Positions 57,057 to 64,000 of a stretch of DNA of 64,000 bases are shown piece after piece. Below the pieces are notes generated by a model, which worked only from the letters and a program-made list of their open reading frames with translations, ran no database searches and was not told where the DNA came from. Location of the stretch: NCBI GenBank assembly GCA_009768925.2, contig VHIT02000011.1, positions 372,001 to 436,000 of the forward strand. Reading direction: 5' to 3'. The position numbers and the translations under genes were made by a program. Source of the stretch: Cryptosporidium bovis (Eukaryota; Apicomplexa; Conoidasida; Eucoccidiorida; Cryptosporidiidae). The first letter of the stretch is position 1, and every line of letters starts with the position of its first letter.

Positions 57057-59471
57057 ATGAACAAAGGAAAGCATCTCAATTCAATAAAACTTGATAATTT
57101 TGAGAGTCCTGAGATATTGGTCGAAAATTACAGGAGAGAAATAGAAATTAAAAGACTTCATGAAATATTGCACTCAATGCTATTAGAAGAAAATGAGTCA
57201 ATAGTACACTTATTAAATACTGCTTACTGCGACTATTCATCAATATCGACTGAAATGCTTCCATTGATTGATAGTTTCTTGCCGAGCATTAAACAGTTTC
57301 AGGACAATATCGACTGTAATATAAATGATGTATCTTTAATCGTTGAAAGTTATTCCAACAATATCTCGGATAAGGCCAACAAACACTTACGATTGTTGAC
57401 ACAAAAAACGGAGCTATTCCTGCTAAAAAAATGTGACATTGAAATAAACAGATGTAAGGAAATTCTAGGAGCCACAATGAAGTTATTCAGAAAACATAGA
57501 TCACTTATATCACTGCATACAATAAAAATAGTTCATTACTGTATAGTTAAGGTAAACAAATTAAAGCTAACCTTCGAATATTTTTCAAATGTAGCTCTGC
57601 AAGAAACCACTCCAGAAAATTGCACGAAAATAAGGAACATTGATAAATGCTTCACATTATGCGATAATTTCACTGTTGAATTAAAAGAAATAGTTTTATC
57701 AGCGTCTGAAAAACTGCTTTCAATGAAAAATGACTTCTTATATGGAAGGGAAGGTTCACATTATAACTGTTACATGGTATTTCAGTGTATTTTTTTATTG
57801 AAATTAAAGAGCAGTTTTATTTCGCAAATAAAGGAATATTTGGACTCGAAAATTATAGGGTTGAATGTAAACAACTTTGAAGATAGACTTGGGTTTTCAA
57901 ATTTTATTCTTGACTTGCTTCAAATTTTTGATGATAGAAATATTCTTTATCTTGTTGAAAATATGGTATTTTCAGTGGTTATTAGTGGAAAAGATCAATT
58001 TTTAGAGTTCATTATCGATGTTTACGTCAATGGAATAGTTTTATATTTACTTGAAATCTCTGAGAAGGAACTCCAGGATAAGATTATCCCACCAACAGCA
58101 CCAATGGACTTATATTTACATCAGCTAAATTCATTGATTAAGTTTATTGAAAAATCTGAATTGCTACTTACAAATTATAGTCTCAATTCATTCTCAATTG
58201 AAATGTTGGAAGAAACAAAATTTAAGATTCTTACTTATTTCAGACGTAACAGTTCAATTAATAATTACACTAAAAAATGGAAATTTGGAAAATATTGGAA
58301 CCTACTTTATAGAAATATTTTGAATCGTAGGATCAATATTCGTAATGAACCTGTTGAATTTTCAAAAGTCTATGTTTATGACGGTTGTAAATACTGGTTA
58401 AAGTATACTATTGAAGTTATTCGTCAGATTCGTTGGATACTTGGAATTTCTTCAATTCAAAACAACTCTGCACTACCACCTTCAAGGTTCATGGTTCCAT
58501 TATTTCCGCGTTGCTTATACACTTCATTTTCATTTCTTTATGATTATGCCGATTACATAATTAATTTCGAAGGTATATACTTGACTAAAAATAATCCTCA
58601 TTGTGATGAGGATAATAAATTTATTTGGTTGAAAAATGTCAAGCCTGAACACATATGTTGTATCATCCTGGACGTTTTTTCTTTTAAAAAATGGGTTAGG
58701 GAAAAGTTTTTAAATGAAATTTTTCACCATATTGATGTCGTTGATAATGAATATACGATTTCCAACGAATTTAGAGTACAAAATTGCTTCATTGACATCC
58801 CTAATCTTAAATCAACAGTAGAAGATAATCTTATGAATAATGGTTTTTTCATGCATATTGAAAATAATGTAATTAACGTTCTCATTGATAAAATGAGTTT
58901 GTACTTGAACAATCAAATAATGCATTCATTTGATTCCGGATTGAGGACTATTCCGTGTTTACATCGTTTAACTAATAGTGTTTCATCAAATTCTAATGAT
59001 GATTATAAAGCCACAAGGATGCCTAGTAACTATGTTGAAAATGCAAAAAAACCCATTGAATTATTCCTAGCATTCTCGTCTAATGCAATAAATTCGATTA
59101 TAAATGACTTGGATAAGGGTATATTGCAAGAATTGTACGATTTCTACTCCAAACTATTATCAAAAACCCTTGAATTTGTTTTTAATAGTGTTCGATTAAT
59201 ATGTGAAAAACAAATAACTTCTTCCAGAAATCAATTTATATCACTGCAAAAATTAACAACACACAAAACTTTTGAAACAGCAAATGTATTGGACCCAAAC
59301 GCTCTCATTGGACAATATTTAATTGATATTAACTTTTGGATTGAATTGACTTCCAAAACAATTTCCAACTTTTTTATTTCTGTTAATGCAGACAAATTAT
59401 ACCAAAGTGTTGAGTTATTATTTGAAAATAATCACAGTTACGTAGAATTGATTGGACTACTTGAGAGTTAA
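57057..59471 (+). CDS. COG2: Conserved oligomeric Golgi complex subunit 2 (COG2)
   Basis: An 804-residue protein with the N-terminal signature of COG2: the segment FESPEILVENYRRE, then LHEILHSMLLEENESIVHLL and NTAYCDYSSISTEMLPLIDSF, which parallel the family pattern of a long helix with a conserved (D/N)YxDF/S stretch followed by LSxxL. COG2 is part of lobe A of the COG tether for retrograde vesicles within the Golgi. The rest is helical. A segment around 430-465 (YVYDGCKYWLKYTIEVIRQIRWIL) may match the start of the COG2 C-terminal domain. Overall similarity is weak, as usual for apicomplexan COG subunits, so another CATCHR tether is possible. The ATG at 57057 is the first in frame. The gene is convergent with the cyclase, with 5 bp between stops. 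Confidence 0.72.
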   Translation: MNKGKHLNSIKLDNFESPEILVENYRREIEIKRLHEILHSMLLEENESIVHLLNTAYCDYSSISTEMLPLIDSFLPSIKQFQDNIDCNINDVSLIVESYSNNISDKANKHLRLLTQKTELFLLKKCDIEINRCKEILGATMKLFRKHRSLISLHTIKIVHYCIVKVNKLKLTFEYFSNVALQETTPENCTKIRNIDKCFTLCDNFTVELKEIVLSASEKLLSMKNDFLYGREGSHYNCYMVFQCIFLLKLKSSFISQIKEYLDSKIIGLNVNNFEDRLGFSNFILDLLQIFDDRNILYLVENMVFSVVISGKDQFLEFIIDVYVNGIVLYLLEISEKELQDKIIPPTAPMDLYLHQLNSLIKFIEKSELLLTNYSLNSFSIEMLEETKFKILTYFRRNSSINNYTKKWKFGKYWNLLYRNILNRRINIRNEPVEFSKVYVYDGCKYWLKYTIEVIRQIRWILGISSIQNNSALPPSRFMVPLFPRCLYTSFSFLYDYADYIINFEGIYLTKNNPHCDEDNKFIWLKNVKPEHICCIILDVFSFKKWVREKFLNEIFHHIDVVDNEYTISNEFRVQNCFIDIPNLKSTVEDNLMNNGFFMHIENNVINVLIDKMSLYLNNQIMHSFDSGLRTIPCLHRLTNSVSSNSNDDYKATRMPSNYVENAKKPIELFLAFSSNAINSIINDLDKGILQELYDFYSKLLSKTLEFVFNSVRLICEKQITSSRNQFISLQKLTTHKTFETANVLDPNALIGQYLIDINFWIELTSKTISNFFISVNADKLYQSVELLFENNHSYVELIGLLES

Positions 59472-59476
59472 TAGCT

Positions 59477-61954
59477 TTATTTTTCATCCCAAATTCTATA
59501 TCCTTCCCAATAGTCGGGTTTTATAAAGTTATTCTTTTTCATAAAGTCTAGAATTGTTTCAGTTGGCCCATCTTTCCTTTTCCATTTCTTCTCGCAATCT
59601 TCTTGTAGTTTTTCAAGAATAAACTTGGAAGCATGCCAATTCCCAGCTAAATAATGTTTTAGTCCTTTATTAAATCTTCTATTGAATCCGTCAAATATAT
59701 GCCTCCTCATATTTTTAATATTGTTATCAGTAAAAAGTTTAGAAAATGATCTCTCGTCTATAGCATTTTGATTTTTTTTGTTTAATTTCCTGTTTATTAT
59801 TGGAACTGGGGACTTGACTAATTCAGGATTAATATCAATTGTATAAAGATCTATTGGAGTCTTGCTTCCTTTAAGAGTAACGCAATCTATTTTTCTGCAA
59901 AAATGTTTCATGTTTAAAGAGAGCATATCGAATACCGAACCAGAAAGTAAGATATAAACCCCATAATGTTTTGTTGCCTCCTCCAGCCTCGAAGAAAGAT
60001 TCACGTTAGGTGATAAATAAGAAGCATCTATCTTGTATTCGGAGCCTATTGCACCTTCAATTGCCCAACCGTAATGTAGTCCAAAACCAAGTTTCAAACT
60101 ATAATCTGGAATTCTTTCCCGTATATCGCTCCTTAAAGATATACTCCTTAGTTTGGGGCAGTTTGATATATCTTTAATTATTGTTATGAAAGACAGAACT
60201 GCAAGGTCTGCAAGTAGAGTTTTTACTCCTTCCCACATATTCTCATCCTTCCAAACAAACAGAAATGCATCACCAACATTTTTGTTTGCAATACCACCGT
60301 GCTCGCAAACAATACCGTGTGAAATTTCCGCAATTTGGTTTACAAAAAGCATAACATCTTCCCCTAATATTTCTGTTGTATCTGTAAAATTTCGAATATC
60401 GCAGAAACCAAATATCCCAAATACTTTTTTTCCGGGTAACTTTACGACAATTTTATCATCCCTCAAATTTTGTACAATAATATTAGCACCTGCAGACCCA
60501 AGGCCTACAGCAAGTAGTGTTCCAAGTTTTGAGAATGTTTCTTCTAAAATATTGTTCGAATTTTTTTGAACCAGTTTGCTGTCAGTTTTTTCTCTGTTTT
60601 GTGATATTTTAACAGCTAATAATGGATTTCTTGCGATTTTTAATAATGTTCCATTAATGCGTCTAATGCTACTAAAGACATGTTTTTCTAGTAGCCTCTG
60701 GATAACAAAGACAAAAATAAGAAGTAAAACTAATGTTAATAGTGTAATTCCAATAGTTAATCCTGCACCGAACTGAATTGTTGCACTCATGTCAAACACT
60801 GCGGTTATTTTCTTTTTAAGTTCGTTTGGGCAAGTATTGGAAAGGTTTGCAAAGGCTTCAATACCAGATCTCATACATATATAACTCGAATATTGCCTTA
60901 GTGATTGCTTTCTTATACTGTTAAAGTCTTCTGTCGGTATTAACGATATGCCTTCATTTAGAGTTGGAAGAGTCAAAACTTCAACGAACCAACTTGGAAA
61001 TTTAGAATTCGTGATGATTGACATTGCATTTGTGATTACTTCCAGGTTAGACTTTGGGCATCCTTCACATGTTGGATTATTGTTCAGTGTAAAGGGGGCT
61101 TGTATTGCAATTAATCTCATCCACTTTGAGGAGTCACCAATGCTATTTTCAAATACAAAGTAACTCAACTCTAGCATATATGCATTCGGCCATGTTTCAT
61201 CTCCAGGGTATTGGTTTCTGAGCGTTGATAATTGGGTTAAACTTTTAATTTGAGAGAAAGCAGACGTATTTATTTGAATCCATACAGAACAACTTAATAA
61301 AGGATACAACAATATACAAAAAATGATAACAGCAACAAATCTATAGCTTAATAACTCTGTTAAAGAATTGTCATTGAGGCTACTTTCCCTGGTGTTTTGA
61401 TGTGTTATTTTCGCAAGTGTTTCATCTTCTTTTTGATTAATATTAATAAACTGGTCTTCTTTTTCAACATATTTTAGAATTTTGAAATATAAATCATTAC
61501 TTACAAATAATAGCACAAACCTTATGCATTGGAGCACAGATGATATTAAATGTATTTGAAATTCACTACCAAATCCACGTACTTGTGAAAAAATGAAAAA
61601 ATTATCGGACTTTTCTTTGACAACGTTTATGTTAGAGTAATCTATTGAATTAAATATAGCCAAGTGTGTGATTAGGGATGTAAGCGCAATAATATCGAAT
61701 AAAAACAACAAATAACTATAGTTTTGTTTTGAAATGATATATAATATGATCTCTATAATTCTCATAACTACCAGAAATATCAATATTGGATAAATAAATT
61801 CATCAGACTTGGAGTTAGTGAATAAAAATCTGACCTCATTTATTACCATTGAAATTATTGTCAACATTCCGACAAATATTATCAGTATTTTGCTTCTTAA
61901 GAGCTTATCAATAAAAAGGCGTCCTTTATGATATTTTTTCGGAACAAAAGTCAT
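59477..61954 (-). CDS. Membrane-bound class III adenylyl cyclase
   Basis: An 825-residue membrane protein with one class III nucleotide cyclase domain (about 508-708). Catalytic residues are complete for a homodimer: metal-binding Asp519 (GFCDIRNFT) and Asp562 (NVGDAFLFVW), adenine-selecting Lys558 and Asp643 (YKIDASYLSPNVN), and transition-state Asn652 and Arg656 (NLSSRLEEAT). The Lys/Asp pair predicts ATP, not GTP. Upstream are about six membrane helices (about 23-43, 53-73, 81-101, 135-153, 205-226 and 394-418). A non-cytosolic domain of about 165 residues with five cysteines (CEGC; later single Cys) lies between helices 5 and 6, possibly a sensor. The tail (about 710-825) is basic, then ends in an aromatic segment. 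cAMP made here would act through PKA. The ATG at 61954 is the first in frame. Confidence 0.93.
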   Translation of the reverse strand: MTFVPKKYHKGRLFIDKLLRSKILIIFVGMLTIISMVINEVRFLFTNSKSDEFIYPILIFLVVMRIIEIILYIISKQNYSYLLFLFDIIALTSLITHLAIFNSIDYSNINVVKEKSDNFFIFSQVRGFGSEFQIHLISSVLQCIRFVLLFVSNDLYFKILKYVEKEDQFININQKEDETLAKITHQNTRESSLNDNSLTELLSYRFVAVIIFCILLYPLLSCSVWIQINTSAFSQIKSLTQLSTLRNQYPGDETWPNAYMLELSYFVFENSIGDSSKWMRLIAIQAPFTLNNNPTCEGCPKSNLEVITNAMSIITNSKFPSWFVEVLTLPTLNEGISLIPTEDFNSIRKQSLRQYSSYICMRSGIEAFANLSNTCPNELKKKITAVFDMSATIQFGAGLTIGITLLTLVLLLIFVFVIQRLLEKHVFSSIRRINGTLLKIARNPLLAVKISQNREKTDSKLVQKNSNNILEETFSKLGTLLAVGLGSAGANIIVQNLRDDKIVVKLPGKKVFGIFGFCDIRNFTDTTEILGEDVMLFVNQIAEISHGIVCEHGGIANKNVGDAFLFVWKDENMWEGVKTLLADLAVLSFITIIKDISNCPKLRSISLRSDIRERIPDYSLKLGFGLHYGWAIEGAIGSEYKIDASYLSPNVNLSSRLEEATKHYGVYILLSGSVFDMLSLNMKHFCRKIDCVTLKGSKTPIDLYTIDINPELVKSPVPIINRKLNKKNQNAIDERSFSKLFTDNNIKNMRRHIFDGFNRRFNKGLKHYLAGNWHASKFILEKLQEDCEKKWKRKDGPTETILDFMKKNNFIKPDYWEGYRIWDEK

Positions 61955-62221
61955 CTTAACAAAGTATTATTTAGAATTAGCTCTATTTATATAATATTAT
62001 CATTAATTCTAACGCGATGATTTCATACAAATCATTTTTTTTTCAATAATTTTTGTGCATGCCCGACAAATCTGTCATTACTGGACTTTATATCCCCCAC
62101 TAAAACAAATCTATTACCGCCGAAATGCGTTTCCAACTTTGTTTCCTCTTATGTAATTTTTTGTTGTTCGAATGATTAATGCTTAACATAACAGTGTATT
62201 TGTCTGTTATGTATTTTATTT

Positions 62222-64000
62222 ATGGGTTTTTATACGCATTCAAGACAAAACTACTTTAATGAGGAAGCTATCTCAATAGAATTTTCACTAGAGGATTTCA
62301 ATGAACTCGAAACACTAGCTAAAAACACAAATGGTTTGGTTCAAAGTTTTGAGTGCTTATTTGACGGTTTAAGTTTTTTCAATGATAATGAAAAGGCAGA
62401 AAACTATTCGTTTGTAGTAGGTTGCACAGATTCGCCGTTGAAATACTCAAAAAGGAAGGTTAATTTTAGTTTAAACAGAAAGAAAAGAGGTGCTTCCGGA
62501 AGATCTTGCAGTGATTCACCAGAAATAGAAAGTTGTTCGGACGATGGTCATTATTTTTCAGTTGGTAATTTTGAGCCTTCAGAAAAGGATGCAAGAAAAA
62601 GTTCACATTTTAGTTTTAATTCTATATATAGTAAGGGCGCAAACTCTTATTCTAGCAACAAAAATAATTATTTAAATGCTGACTTTATGAACAAGTATGA
62701 AACAGATAATTTTGATAAGGAATATGTTGAATCTTATAACTCTTCAAGTCCAATTTTAAGTTCACGTACAAGTGTAAAAAACAATTCAGATACAAGTTCC
62801 CCAACAGAGAAAAGAGTACCCATAATAGAAGGATATGGACCATTTATTCCAAGAAAATCAAAAAAACCACCACATATTATGTTAATAGTTCATGGAATTG
62901 GGAGCAACGAATCGGCAATAATAAAGAATCGTGAGGAATTTGTTCAACAGTTGGAATCAGTAAAAGCTCATTGGTTTTGGGAGGTTGAAATTGACATTAC
63001 TGTTGACGTAGTTGATTGGAAAAGTAAATTGGCATCTGTACAAGATCACACATTTGACCGTATTACTCTTCCGCAACACAGAGAAAATAGGATGATTTTA
63101 AACAAAACAGTTGGTGATGTAATGTACTTCATGGTACCGAGATATGGAGATTACATTATTTCTGAAGTAGCAAAACAACTAAATAGTAAGATTAAACACT
63201 ATAAATCAAAGTTTTCAGAGAAACCAAAAATAGTGTTGATTGGGCATTCTCTAGGAAGTATAATAGTGTATGAATTAGTTACGGGACAGCAAACTAGAAT
63301 AACAAAATCGGAGATACCAAAACTTGATTTTGAGGTTGATCATTTGTTTTTATGGGGGTCTCCTTTACCAGCAATGCTTGTTATGATGTTTCCGGAGTAT
63401 CTTCGTTCAGGGCTTTCATTACCTAAGGGACTTGCGCCTATAAAATCAAATGAAAGTTTTATTTTAAATAAATGTTCGGAACTTAAAATATACAATATTT
63501 TCCATCCTTATGACCCTATTGCATTTAGACTTGAACCACTATTGTATCCCAACCTAGACTCGCTTCCAGATCCAATATTACTACCATACTGGAGAAACCT
63601 TTCCAAGAGAACATATCATCAGTGGGATAAGGAAATGGAGAATGCAAGAAAAGCCCTTTATGAAGGCATAAGTGGTATTACTTCGTCAATTTCTAACGTT
63701 GTTCTTGGTGGGATACTCGGGTGGGGAAGTGGTAATGATGAATACAAGTCAACTCTTCAGGTAAATGTTTTAACTAAAGATCAAAAACTCAAGCAATTGA
63801 GAGATGAGTCAGTTATTTCACGTTTTAAGACAAAGTTCTCTGCGGGAAGACAGAAAGAAAACCCAAACAATTCACACAAAATTACCGAAATCAAATCTAA
63901 ATCTCATAACACCGAGGAAGCAGAGAGGGCGCAATTTTCACTACTAAAGGGGCAGGAATTACCAGGAGTTCCCGTAAGAGTTGATTATCAACTTCAAGAA
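62222..64000 (+). CDS. DDHD-domain phospholipase A1-like protein (partial, runs off the window)
   Basis: The first 593 codons of a gene that is still open at the window's end. It resembles intracellular phosphatidic-acid-preferring phospholipases A1 (DDHD1/DDHD2/SEC23IP). A Ser/Asn-rich N-terminal region (about 1-200) precedes the lipase fold: strand ILIVHGIGSNE-like (about 219-228), the nucleophile elbow GHSLGS (341-346, Ser343), and the DDHD start LFLWGSPLPAML followed by IFHPYDPIAFRLEPLLYP with His428 and Asp431. The metal-like residue pattern that names the DDHD domain would continue downstream. Such enzymes release 2-acyl-lysophospholipids and act in ER-Golgi traffic or lipid-droplet turnover. 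The ATG at 62222 is the first in frame after a stop at 62189. The C-terminus is missing only because of the window edge. Confidence 0.88.
   Translation, partial: MGFYTHSRQNYFNEEAISIEFSLEDFNELETLAKNTNGLVQSFECLFDGLSFFNDNEKAENYSFVVGCTDSPLKYSKRKVNFSLNRKKRGASGRSCSDSPEIESCSDDGHYFSVGNFEPSEKDARKSSHFSFNSIYSKGANSYSSNKNNYLNADFMNKYETDNFDKEYVESYNSSSPILSSRTSVKNNSDTSSPTEKRVPIIEGYGPFIPRKSKKPPHIMLIVHGIGSNESAIIKNREEFVQQLESVKAHWFWEVEIDITVDVVDWKSKLASVQDHTFDRITLPQHRENRMILNKTVGDVMYFMVPRYGDYIISEVAKQLNSKIKHYKSKFSEKPKIVLIGHSLGSIIVYELVTGQQTRITKSEIPKLDFEVDHLFLWGSPLPAMLVMMFPEYLRSGLSLPKGLAPIKSNESFILNKCSELKIYNIFHPYDPIAFRLEPLLYPNLDSLPDPILLPYWRNLSKRTYHQWDKEMENARKALYEGISGITSSISNVVLGGILGWGSGNDEYKSTLQVNVLTKDQKLKQLRDESVISRFKTKFSAGRQKENPNNSHKITEIKSKSHNTEEAERAQFSLLKGQELPGVPVRVDYQLQE

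Noticed and set aside
1-64000. CRISPR arrays, insertion sequences, prophage or tRNA/rRNA genes
   Set aside because: No direct-repeat arrays, transposase genes, terminal repeats or tRNA box patterns were seen; the window is eukaryotic.

Overview
The window reads as nuclear DNA of a small, gene-dense protist genome, most likely an apicomplexan of the genus Cryptosporidium. The DNA is AT-rich. Coding regions sit a few hundred bases apart on both strands, most genes are intronless, and the four introns I could resolve are only 46-50 bp. Gene content includes a four-EF-hand calcium-dependent protein kinase and mitosome-type relict functions. The assignment to genus rests on this overall picture; no database was searched.

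Layout. 0-9 kb: a long secreted, C-terminally anchored protein, an unknown helical protein, a SAS-4/CPAP-like centriolar protein and another unknown. 9-13.5 kb: RNA polymerase subunit RPB5, a queuine tRNA-ribosyltransferase subunit 2-like protein and a CELF-like RNA-binding protein. 13.5-16.65 kb: the largest gene-free stretch (3.1 kb); its right part (about 15.58-16.10 kb) is rich in nested inverted repeats and is my best candidate for an unlisted structured RNA locus. 16.6-24.1 kb: proteasome subunit RPN9, a mitoferrin-like carrier, a three-exon cytochrome b5-domain protein, a small possibly secreted protein, the CDPK and ribosomal protein eS25. 24-34 kb: an unknown protein, DGAT1, MCM2, a two-exon phosphatidylglycerophosphate synthase and a UBA4/MOCS3-like E1-rhodanese protein. 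34-47 kb: an unknown, a syntaxin, a C2H2 zinc-finger protein, eIF3l, two-exon ZPR1, the cap hypermethylase TGS1 and enoyl-CoA reductase TECR. 47-64 kb: tRNA 2'-phosphotransferase TPT1, a protein with faint kinase-like features, an unknown, an EH-domain protein, MCM4, COG2, a membrane adenylyl cyclase and the start of a DDHD phospholipase that runs off the window.

Genes are not in operons, but themes recur. These are DNA replication (MCM2, MCM4), tRNA and RNA maturation (QTRT2-like, UBA4, TPT1, TGS1), lipid synthesis and remodelling (DGAT1, PGS1, TECR, DDHD phospholipase), vesicle traffic (syntaxin, EH protein, COG2), mitosome supply (mitoferrin, PGS1) and signalling (CDPK, adenylyl cyclase). 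Several spacers carry GGCGC-core motifs resembling E2F sites close to start codons. Three of the open frames (starting near 8538, 32570 and 36285) extend upstream of the first ATG only through TTG or GTG; I moved their starts to the first ATG. No tRNA, rRNA, transposon or CRISPR array was recognised.
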